The notes beneath the pieces are model-generated. The model worked only from the letters and a program-made list of their open reading frames with translations. It ran no database searches and was not told where the DNA came from. 64,000 bases of DNA from contig NZ_CP011509.1 of the NCBI RefSeq assembly GCF_001027285.1, positions 5,914,501 to 5,978,500 of the forward strand. Direction: 5' to 3'. The translations under genes were made by a program, and so were the position numbers. Shown here in pieces: positions 54,114-61,804 of this stretch (position 1 is its first letter; each line of letters opens with the position of its first letter). Source of the stretch: Archangium gephyra. GTDB taxonomy: Bacteria; Myxococcota; Myxococcia; Myxococcales; Myxococcaceae.

Positions 54114-56822
54114 TCAGTGAGCCACCTTCGGCACGTTCCACCCGCTCGACTCGACCGTGGGCTCGGCCCCGTGCGCGTCCGCCTCCATGTAGCGCGCCAC
54201 CACGGTGCGTGACTCGCCGGGCAGCAGCGAGACGTAGTTGTCCTCCCAGCGGGTGGGGAGGACCTCGGCGCCACCGGGCCCGTGCGTGAGCTTCAGGCGG
54301 ACCATGAACGCCAGGTGGGCGCTGGGGTTGGTCAGGCGCACGGCCTTGAGCCGCTCGTTGCCCGCGCCCTGGGAGGGTGACACCTCCACCTCGAGCGCGG
54401 TCGGCGCCAGGCCCTGCAGACGGGTGAGGTTCGCGTAGGACGTCGTCGGCGTCATGTACCAGGCCTCCGGGCCCTCGTAGTCGTAGTCCAGGACGTCGGG
54501 CCGGGCGGGCAACCAGTAGAAGTTGGTGCTGTGCACCGTGCCATCCGCCCCCCTCAGCTCGAGCCGCACGAAGTAGGTGTCCGAAGGGGGGGACAGGACC
54601 GGGAGCACCAGCGCGGTCGCGACGCCGTCCGGGCCGAGCGAGACGGTGGCCTCCGCCTCGTGGAGCGGAGTGAGATCGAAGGCGAGGACGCGTGCGCTCA
54701 CCCTCAGGTCCGGGTGCACGCCGAGCCCCGAGTTCACCACCACGACCGAGCGGTCCAGCGCGGAGTACTGCACGTGGAGCGGCTCGAGCGCCTTCTTGGT
54801 GCCGTAATAGCCCCCGCCGGCCGAGAGCGAGTAATCGTAGAGGTGCCAGATCAGCGAGGGCCATGCGTTGTTCAGCATCCACTGGATGACCCCCGTCGCC
54901 TGGTACTTGCGCTGGCTGTAGGCCTCGAACATCGCCCGCTGGGCCTCGTAGGTCATGGCCTGTGCCTTGCGGGTGTAGTCGAGCACGCCGCTCGCCGTGC
55001 CGTAGCGAGCGGAGAGCGCGGCGGTGAACGCGTCCACGGTGCGGAACTGCACCGCCCCGCAGTGATAGCTCCACACCTCGTCGATCGGCCACAGGTGCTC
55101 CGGGCCGACCATCTCCGTCAGGCTCTCGATCTCCGGGATGGCCGGGCCAGGGGAGATTTCGCTCGCGAAGCCGAAGGCGCCGCCGCGCCGGGTGTCCTCG
55201 AGCCAGTAGTTCGGTGGCACCCAGTCGTAGGGCCCGCGCATCTTGAGCCCGGTGGGGCCGCCGAGCGCTGTCTCCACGGCCGTCGCCGAGGACTGCACGG
55301 GGTTGGGCCACCGTGTCTCGCCGAGCACCCGCAGGTACATGGCCTCCGTCTCGGGCTCGGGAGGGTTGTCGCTGCCGGACCACCACGCGATGACGCTCGG
55401 ATGGTTGCGCAGGCGCAGCGCCATGTCTCGCATCGAGCCCTCGGCCACGGCCCGCTGCTCCGCGTTCCACTTCAGGTCGCGCGTCCACTCCCCGTTGGCG
55501 TCGCGGCCCCAGTTCTCCCAGACGTCACAGCAGCTCCAGCCGGCGATGACGAGGATGCCCGCCTCGTCGAGCAGGTCGACGAGGTGGTCCGAGCCGAACT
55601 TCCCCTCGAACCTCACCGCGTTCAGCCCGAGGTCCCGCACCAGCGCGACCTCTTGCGCCTCGCGCTCCGCGGACTCCATGAACAGCATGTCCCGCGCCCA
55701 GCCCGCGCCACGGATGAGGATGGGCCGCCCGTTGACGCGGAACACCAGGCCGTGCTCCGTGACGCTGGAGGTGACCTCCCGGATGCCGAACCGGAGCCGG
55801 GACCGGTCGGACACCGCTCCCCCCTGCTCGACGAACTCGAGCTCGAGCGTGTGCAGGTTCTGGGGGCCGTACTGGGCCGGCCACCACAGGGCGGGGTCCC
55901 GGATGTCCAGGCCGCTCACCTCCGCGCCGGTGAAGCGCACCTCCCTCACCTCTCCGGGCTGGAGGGTGACAGTGGACTCGAGCCATACACCCGCCACGGA
56001 TCCGCGCAGCGTGCCCGTGCGCGGCTGCTGGCCGGGGTTGCGCAGCTCGGCGCTCACCGTGAGGTGGGCCAGCGCCTCGGACTCCAGGCGGGTCACGACC
56101 TGGGGGTTGCGGATGGCCACCGGGCCCGTGGTGGTGAGCGAGACGTCGCGCCACAGGCCCATGTTCTTGTCCGGTGGGGTCGGGTTCCAGTCGATCCAGG
56201 TGTGCGCGAGATCCGTGGGCCTGGGCGCGAAGAGCTCGACCGCCAGTGCGTTGCGCGCGCCGGGACGGGCGGCGCCGGTGACGTCCAGCTCGAACGCGCG
56301 GTAGGTGCCGCTCAGCGCTCCGACCAGCTGACCGTTCAGCCACACGTTGGCGCGGTAGTTGACCCCGTCCAGCGTCAACCAGACCTTCCGCCCCGAGACG
56401 CCGGCCGGCAGCTCGAACTCGGTGCGATACCACCACGCCGGCAGGAAGGGGCTCCCAGGCGAGAGCTCGAGGTTGGTGAAGTTCTCGCCCAGCGCGTAGT
56501 CCATGCCCGGCAGACTCCGCAGGTTCATCCCCTGGTAGAGGTCCCGGGGGAAGACGCCCGCCTCGACGAGTGCGCCGACCACCGTGGACGGGACGCGGGC
56601 TGGATGCCACCGGCCGCCCTCGAAGCCCGGGCGCGAGAGCTCGGCGCCCGTGGCGGAGAGCTCCGCCGACGACTGGAGCTGCCACCCCTCCCTCAGCACG
56701 AGGCGCTCGCCCGTCGCGAGGTCGGGCGGTGGGGGAGTCTGGCCAGGGCAGGAGCAGGACTGGCACACCCAGAGGGCCGCCAGGAGGAGTGCGCGCATGG
56801 CGCGGACTGTGTTCCAGGACAT
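54114..56822 (-). CDS. GH2 exo-beta-D-glucosaminidase-like enzyme, exported
   Basis: About 902 residues from ATG 56822, with ggtggagg upstream. A hydrophobic N-terminus ends in a Cys-rich lipobox-like site (WVCQSC). GH2 domains follow: a jelly-roll sugar-binding region (~90-250), an Ig-like domain, and a TIM barrel (~370-650). The acid/base site reads GSDNPP (Asp485) and the nucleophile region SEISPGPAIPE, both typical of the exo-chitosanase (CsxA) branch rather than the NE motif of beta-galactosidases. It should release glucosamine from chitosan ends outside the cell. The branch assignment is inference from motifs. Confidence 0.88.
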   Translation of the reverse strand: MSWNTVRAMRALLLAALWVCQSCSCPGQTPPPPDLATGERLVLREGWQLQSSAELSATGAELSRPGFEGGRWHPARVPSTVVGALVEAGVFPRDLYQGMNLRSLPGMDYALGENFTNLELSPGSPFLPAWWYRTEFELPAGVSGRKVWLTLDGVNYRANVWLNGQLVGALSGTYRAFELDVTGAARPGARNALAVELFAPRPTDLAHTWIDWNPTPPDKNMGLWRDVSLTTTGPVAIRNPQVVTRLESEALAHLTVSAELRNPGQQPRTGTLRGSVAGVWLESTVTLQPGEVREVRFTGAEVSGLDIRDPALWWPAQYGPQNLHTLELEFVEQGGAVSDRSRLRFGIREVTSSVTEHGLVFRVNGRPILIRGAGWARDMLFMESAEREAQEVALVRDLGLNAVRFEGKFGSDHLVDLLDEAGILVIAGWSCCDVWENWGRDANGEWTRDLKWNAEQRAVAEGSMRDMALRLRNHPSVIAWWSGSDNPPEPETEAMYLRVLGETRWPNPVQSSATAVETALGGPTGLKMRGPYDWVPPNYWLEDTRRGGAFGFASEISPGPAIPEIESLTEMVGPEHLWPIDEVWSYHCGAVQFRTVDAFTAALSARYGTASGVLDYTRKAQAMTYEAQRAMFEAYSQRKYQATGVIQWMLNNAWPSLIWHLYDYSLSAGGGYYGTKKALEPLHVQYSALDRSVVVVNSGLGVHPDLRVSARVLAFDLTPLHEAEATVSLGPDGVATALVLPVLSPPSDTYFVRLELRGADGTVHSTNFYWLPARPDVLDYDYEGPEAWYMTPTTSYANLTRLQGLAPTALEVEVSPSQGAGNERLKAVRLTNPSAHLAFMVRLKLTHGPGGAEVLPTRWEDNYVSLLPGESRTVVARYMEADAHGAEPTVESSGWNVPKVAH

Positions 56823-56983
56823 GCCTCCACCTATCGCGCCTTCTCCACGCGACGACAAGGGACCCTCCTGGTCCCGGACGAGCACCGGCCCCGGGCCGGC
56901 GTCCCCGACGGGATTCGAACCCTTGGAGGCCGGTGAGCCACCCGGGCGTTGCCATGGAGGGCGCGCGGTCGTAAGACGGGGCC

Positions 56984-57496
56984 GTGTCCGAGTCCGATCC
57001 CCGGAAAGATCCCCGTTACCGTCCCTTCCGCGCCGCCGCCTACGGCCTCTACATCGCCGTGGTGTCCGCGTTCTGCATCGCGGTCATCATCGGCGTGACG
57101 CGCTCGGTGCGGGCGATGACACCGGCCAGGAAGCCCGCGGAGGAGCAGGTGCTCTCCTACCGGGAGTGCCTCGACGCGGCGGACTCGCTCTGGTCCCAGC
57201 TCGAGTCCGAGCGCGAGAAGCTGGTGCGCATCTCGCCGGCCCGCGAGGTGGACCGGCAGTGGCTGGCCTTCCGCACCACCTGGCTGCAGCACATGCGCGA
57301 CGCCGAGGCCCGGTGCGCGCTCGGGTCCCGCGACCGCGTCAACCTCAAGGAGGTGTTCCGCCGCCTGGAGGAGGTGCAGGATCTCTACTCCATCCACGCC
57401 GTGCAGTACGCCGGTGAGGTGGGGGGCGTGGTGGACGCCCTGCGCGGCGCCTTCTCCACGGCGCGCAAGAACCCCGCGGCGGGCCGGCTGCCCTGA
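56984..57496 (+). CDS. Small membrane protein
   Basis: 170 residues from a GTG start. One transmembrane segment (~20-42, AAYGLYIAVVSAFCIAVIIG) is followed by a cytoplasmic or periplasmic helical domain (QLESEREKLVRI, WLAFRTTWLQHMRDAEARC). No family is recognised. It lies convergent with the FHA gene (13-bp gap). Confidence 0.7.
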   Translation: MSESDPRKDPRYRPFRAAAYGLYIAVVSAFCIAVIIGVTRSVRAMTPARKPAEEQVLSYRECLDAADSLWSQLESEREKLVRISPAREVDRQWLAFRTTWLQHMRDAEARCALGSRDRVNLKEVFRRLEEVQDLYSIHAVQYAGEVGGVVDALRGAFSTARKNPAAGRLP

Positions 57497-57509
57497 GCGG
57501 GGCCCCTGG

Positions 57510-58052
57510 CTAACCGCCCCGGTAGGGCCCCTTGGCGGAACCCTTGGCGGACGGGGTGCCGTGCAGCCGCGCGTGCAGCGTGTCCGTCGCCAGGTACCAG
57601 AACTGGACATTGCCGAAGCTGAGGATGTCCCCGTCCCGGAGCGTCGCCTCGCGGGTGCCGAGCGTGCTGCCGTTGAGGAAGGTGCCGTTGGTGGAGCCGA
57701 GGTCGCGCACGGAGCAGCGGCCCTGGGGCTCGCTCCAGCGCAGCACGGCGTGGCGCTTGGACACGGAGGCGTCGTCGATCAGCAAGTCGCAGTCCGGCAG
57801 CCGTCCCACGCTGAGCTCCTCCACGCGGGCCAGCGGGGGGAGGGTGGTGATGAGCAGGTCCTCGAATTCGAAGAGGAGCGAGAGCATGCCCTGCTCGATG
57901 GCGTCGGCGGAGGCCACGCGGGTGGGCTCGAGCGCGGCGGACGAGGGCCGGCCGGGCGCGCGCTGGATGAGGACGAAGGGGCCGAGTTGACGGCGGAAGG
58001 CCCCGATGGACAGTGACGCGCCGAGCGAGCGCAATTCCTGGATGGACAGCAC
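57510..58052 (-). CDS. FHA-domain protein
   Basis: 180 residues. The FHA domain is C-terminal (~75-165): SVGRLPDCDLLI, SVSKRHAVLRW, LGSTNGTFLNG and LRDGDILSFGNVQF. It binds phosphothreonine peptides. The N-terminal ~70 residues are unrecognised, with no kinase, signal or membrane part, so it is likely a cytoplasmic adaptor in a Ser/Thr-kinase network; the kinase is not in the window. Confidence 0.88.
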   Translation of the reverse strand: MLSIQELRSLGASLSIGAFRRQLGPFVLIQRAPGRPSSAALEPTRVASADAIEQGMLSLLFEFEDLLITTLPPLARVEELSVGRLPDCDLLIDDASVSKRHAVLRWSEPQGRCSVRDLGSTNGTFLNGSTLGTREATLRDGDILSFGNVQFWYLATDTLHARLHGTPSAKGSAKGPYRGG

Positions 58053-58249
58053 GGCGCGGCAGCATGCCAGAAGTCCGGTGGGGCGGGCGGGCGGAAGAAG
58101 CGCCGATGCTGGTGCGGACGGCGGGTTTCGTTGACCCGCCTGTCAAACGTCCCTTACAGTTTCCCTTTCGGCCCGGCCGCCGCCATCGTTGAAGGGCGGT
58201 GGCTGTGGGCCCCAGCGTTCACCTGTTGCCGTGGGAAGGAGTCGTGTCG

Positions 58250-58762
58250 ATGAGTGGGAGCGGGAACATTCCGATGACCCCGTCGGGTCTGCGGAAGCTG
58301 AAGGCGGAGCTGAAGCACCTTCAGACCGTCGAGCGCGGGAAGATCTCCCGGGAGATCGAAGTGGCGCGCGCGCACGGGGACCTGCGGGAGAACGCCGAGT
58401 ACCACGCGGCCAAGGAGAAGCAGTCCCACATCGAGGGGCGCATCCTGGACCTGAACGACTGGATCGCCCGGGCCGAGGTGATCGATCCGGCGAAGCTGGG
58501 CGGGGACAAGGTCGTGTTCGGTGCCACGGTGGATCTGCTGGACGTGGAGTCGGACAAGACGGTGACGTACCGGCTGGTGGGCGAGCTGGAGGCGGATCTG
58601 AAGAAGCGGTGGATCGCCGTGACGTCGCCGGTGGCGCGGGCGCTGATTGGCAAGAAGGTGGGAGACGTCGCCACGGTGCAGAGCCCGGGCGGCACCCGCG
58701 AGTACGAGGTGCAGGAGGTCCGTTTCGAGGACCCGCAGGAAGACGCGTCGGCGGAGGGCTGA
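58250..58762 (+). CDS. greA: Transcription elongation factor GreA
   Basis: 170 residues from ATG 58250; gaagga lies ~9 bp upstream and the GTG two codons earlier is too close. The N-terminal coiled coil has the acidic tip (EIEVARAHGDLRENAEYHAA in part; the D and E pair at the tip reach into RNA polymerase). The C-terminal FKBP-like domain follows (VFGATVDLLDVESDKTVTYR, SPVARALIGKKVGDV). It stimulates cleavage of backtracked RNA. It lies 113 bp before recG. Confidence 0.96.
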   Translation: MSGSGNIPMTPSGLRKLKAELKHLQTVERGKISREIEVARAHGDLRENAEYHAAKEKQSHIEGRILDLNDWIARAEVIDPAKLGGDKVVFGATVDLLDVESDKTVTYRLVGELEADLKKRWIAVTSPVARALIGKKVGDVATVQSPGGTREYEVQEVRFEDPQEDASAEG

Positions 58763-58875
58763 GGAACAGCTCGAGGCCAGGCGGGCGGGGGAGCGGGCGC
58801 GAGCTCGTTCCCCCGTGTCGTTCTGGTGGGCGGAGAGAAGGCCGCGTCTTAGGATGAAACGCTCGGATCCTGACT

Positions 58876-61677
58876 GTGAACCATCCGCTGACCAGCCTCG
58901 TTGGACCTTTGCGTTATGCGTGCCGGAGTGACTTCGCCCATCTGTCGACGGTGAAGGACCTGCGGAGTCTCCTGGAGCGCGCGCTGGCGGGGGCGACGGG
59001 GGTAGACGGGGAGGCGCTGAAGCAGTTGAGGGCGGCGTTACCGCACGTGGACCATCCGGCGCCGGAGCGACGCAAGGAGGCGCTGCGGAGGGTGTTGGCG
59101 GGGCTGAAGCTGAGCGGGGTGCAGTTGCCCGACGAGCTGGCCCAGGTCGCGAGTACCGCGCCCCCAGCCTCCGCATCTGCCAGTGCCCCCCCATCTTCTG
59201 CCAGTGCCACTCCATCCCGCACCGTGCCCACCTCCCCTCGCCCTCCGGGAGAGGGACGGGGTGAGGGTATCGAGTCCCCCAGGTTGAACCGCACCCCTCT
59301 CCCTCTGGGAGAGGGACGGGGTGAGGGTCGTCCCGAGCTCGTCCCCGAGTGGAAATCGAGAACCCCGGCGCCGCCGCCTCCGGGAACCCGAAGCTCGACG
59401 CCCGAGGGCTTGGTCGAGGGCCCCCTGCCGCCCCAGGCGCGCCGCCCACCCCCCGCCAGACCCACTCCCCCCATGCTCGCGCGTGGGCCCGCGAGACCCG
59501 CGGCCCCTCTACCGCTCGAGGAGAAGCCCGCCCCCGAGGAGAAACCGGCCGCGAAGCGCAAGAAGAAGAAGGCGGCGAAGGGGCAGGAGGAGTCGCGAGC
59601 GGAGGCGAAGCTGCTGTCGATCGCGCCGCGCTCGGGGCCGCTGGCGATTCCGCTGAAGACGATGGGCAAGAAGCTGGGCCCGAGGCTGTTGGCGGCGTTG
59701 AACAAGAAGGGGCTGAAGCGGGTGGGGGACATCCTCTTCCTGCTGCCGCGCTGCTACGAGGATCGGCGCAAGCTGCAGACGATCGCCGAGCTGATGCCGG
59801 GCGAGCGTGGGGTGACGGTGGGCGTGGTGAAGCTGGCGGACTTCGTGCCGAGCCGGACGGGCAAGCGCTACTTCCGGGCGGTGGTGGCGGATCGCTCGGG
59901 GAGCATCGCGGCGACGTACTTCAACGCGGGCCCGTGGCTGAAGGCGCGTTTCCCGGTGGGCAAGCGGCTGGTGCTGTCCGGAGAGGTGCGCGCGTCGCTG
60001 TCGGGGCGCGAGATGGCGCACCCGGAGATCGAGCCGGCGGAGGACCTCGAGGTGTCCTCGGTGCACTTCAACCGCATCGTCCCGGTGTACCCGGGGTTCG
60101 AGCGGGGGGACCAGCGCATGTTCCGGGAGCTGGCCTCGGTGGTGAGCGAGTCCTACGCGCATCACGTGGAGGAGCCGCTGCCGGAGAGCCTGCGCCGGAA
60201 GCTGGAGCTGATGACGCTGACGGAGGCGCTCAAGGCCATCCACTTCCCGGCGGGGGACGCGGATCCGGAGATGTTGGACCGGCACCTGAGCCCGGCGCAC
60301 CGGCGGCTGGCCTTCGACGAGCTGTTCTTCCTGCAGCTGGGCATGGGCCTGAAGCGGCAGGGGGTGAAGACGGAGAAGGGCATCACCTTCGACGTGTCGG
60401 CGCCGCGGCTGGAGAAGGCGCGCGGGGCGCTGCCCTTCCAGCTGACGGGAGCGCAGAAGAAGGTCATCGAGGAGCTCTCCCAGGACATGGGGGCGCCCGA
60501 GCCGATGAACCGGCTGGTGCAGGGCGACGTGGGCTCGGGGAAGACGGCGGTGGCGGTGGTGGCGGCGCTGGTGGCGTTGCAGGACGGCTACCAGGTGGCG
60601 GTGATGGCGCCCACGGAGATCCTCGCCGAGCAGCACGAGCGCACGTTCCGCAAGCTGCTGGAGCCGCTGGGCTACAAGGTGGGGCTGTTGAGCGCGGCGG
60701 GGACGGCGAAGCGCAAGCGCGAGGTGCGCGAGGCGGTGGCGCGTGGGGAGATCCACCTGGCGGTGGGCACGCACGCGCTCATCCAGCAGGACGTGGGCTT
60801 CCAGAGGCTGGGCTTCGTGGTCATCGACGAGCAGCACCGTTTCGGCGTGCTGCAGCGGCACACGCTGATGAGCAAGGGCGTGTCGCCGGACGTGCTGGTG
60901 ATGACGGCCACGCCCATTCCGCGCACGCTGGCGATGACGCTGTACGGGGACCTGGACGTGTCCGTCATCGACGAGCTGCCGCCGGGGCGCACGCCGGTGA
61001 AGACGCGCGTCTTCAACGACAAGCAGCGGGCGCGGGTGTACGAGGCGGTGGCGTCCGAGGTGCAGAAGGGCCACCAGGCCTACGTGGTGTACCCGCTGGT
61101 GGAGGAGTCGGAGAAGCTGGACCTGGAGGACGCCACGCGTGGGGCGGACAAGCTGCGCCAGGTGTTCCCTGGCGTGGAGGTGGGGCTGCTCCACGGGCGG
61201 ATGAAGCCCGAGGAGAAGGACCTCGTCATGGACGCCTTCCGGTCCGGCACCATCCAGGTGCTCGTGTGCACCACGGTGGTGGAGGTGGGCGTGGACGTGC
61301 CCAACGCCTCGGTGATGGTCATCGAGTCCGCGGAGCGCTTCGGCCTGTCGCAGCTGCACCAGCTGCGGGGCCGGGTGGGACGCGGAGCGGCGGTGAGCTA
61401 CTGCTACCTGGTGGCCAACCTGGCGCGCTCCTCCATGGACTCCTCGGAGCGGCTGGGGGTGATGGAGCACAGCAGTGACGGCTTCGTCATCGCGCAGAAG
61501 GACCTGGAGATCCGCGGCCCGGGCGAGTTCCTCGGCACGCGGCAGAGTGGCCTGCCGGAGCTGGCGGTGGCCAACCTCGCGCGCGATGGAGATCTGCTGT
61601 CGCTGGCGCAGCAGGAGGCGCGGCGCATCCTCGCGAGGGATCCGAAGCTCGCCGCCCCGAGCACCAGGCGCTGGTGA
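58876..61677 (+). CDS. recG: ATP-dependent DNA helicase RecG, long N-terminus, late frameshift
   Basis: 933 residues, GTG start. The first ~270 residues are an extra Pro/Ser/Lys-rich region holding two REP-like repeats. Then come the wedge/OB domain (~270-480), Walker A GDVGSGKT (~550), DEQH (VIDEQHRFG, ~650), and the helicase C-terminal part (EVGVDVPNA, QLRGRVGRG). RecG remodels stalled forks and branches. At 61655-61658 a four-C run breaks the frame: one more base would give APEHQALVKALEERWEGRLS and a stop at 61728-61730, the expected RecG end. As given, the protein ends after LAAPSTRRW. Confidence 0.93.
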   Translation: MNHPLTSLVGPLRYACRSDFAHLSTVKDLRSLLERALAGATGVDGEALKQLRAALPHVDHPAPERRKEALRRVLAGLKLSGVQLPDELAQVASTAPPASASASAPPSSASATPSRTVPTSPRPPGEGRGEGIESPRLNRTPLPLGEGRGEGRPELVPEWKSRTPAPPPPGTRSSTPEGLVEGPLPPQARRPPPARPTPPMLARGPARPAAPLPLEEKPAPEEKPAAKRKKKKAAKGQEESRAEAKLLSIAPRSGPLAIPLKTMGKKLGPRLLAALNKKGLKRVGDILFLLPRCYEDRRKLQTIAELMPGERGVTVGVVKLADFVPSRTGKRYFRAVVADRSGSIAATYFNAGPWLKARFPVGKRLVLSGEVRASLSGREMAHPEIEPAEDLEVSSVHFNRIVPVYPGFERGDQRMFRELASVVSESYAHHVEEPLPESLRRKLELMTLTEALKAIHFPAGDADPEMLDRHLSPAHRRLAFDELFFLQLGMGLKRQGVKTEKGITFDVSAPRLEKARGALPFQLTGAQKKVIEELSQDMGAPEPMNRLVQGDVGSGKTAVAVVAALVALQDGYQVAVMAPTEILAEQHERTFRKLLEPLGYKVGLLSAAGTAKRKREVREAVARGEIHLAVGTHALIQQDVGFQRLGFVVIDEQHRFGVLQRHTLMSKGVSPDVLVMTATPIPRTLAMTLYGDLDVSVIDELPPGRTPVKTRVFNDKQRARVYEAVASEVQKGHQAYVVYPLVEESEKLDLEDATRGADKLRQVFPGVEVGLLHGRMKPEEKDLVMDAFRSGTIQVLVCTTVVEVGVDVPNASVMVIESAERFGLSQLHQLRGRVGRGAAVSYCYLVANLARSSMDSSERLGVMEHSSDGFVIAQKDLEIRGPGEFLGTRQSGLPELAVANLARDGDLLSLAQQEARRILARDPKLAAPSTRRW
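59235..59267. repeat. REP-like palindromic element, copy C, inside recG
   Basis: The stem 59235-59243 with 59247-59255 has one mismatch; the flank acggggtgaggg matches copy A. It is in frame within recG, encoding [11 protein letters not shown]. Confidence 0.8.
59295..59327. repeat. REP-like palindromic element, copy D, inside recG
   Basis: A perfect stem (59295-59303 with 59307-59315) with the same flank as copy C, 60 bp downstream of it. It encodes LPLGEGRGEG in frame. Confidence 0.82.
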
Positions 61678-61748
61678 AGGCGCTCGAGGAGCGCTGGGAG
61701 GGCCGGCTGTCCCTCGCCCGCGTGGGCTGAGCGGAGGCCGGAAAAGAA

Positions 61749-61774
61749 GAGGGGTGGCCCGGAGGCCACCCCTC
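61749..61774 (-). terminator. Strong hairpin terminator
   Basis: A perfect 11-bp stem (61749-61759 with 61764-61774) with a CGGA loop. On the minus strand it is followed by ttcttttcc, a T-rich tail, 31 bp beyond the stop of the PKD gene. It also lies behind recG on the plus strand, so it can stop both. Confidence 0.85.
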
Positions 61775-61804
61775 GTTCAACAGGGCCTGGGGCCCGCGGT
61801 CACA

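Noticed and set aside
56895-56985. Complete tRNA gene on the minus strand
   Set aside because: Only a T-arm and possible acceptor pairing are visible, with an A-G mismatch in the T stem and no D-arm.
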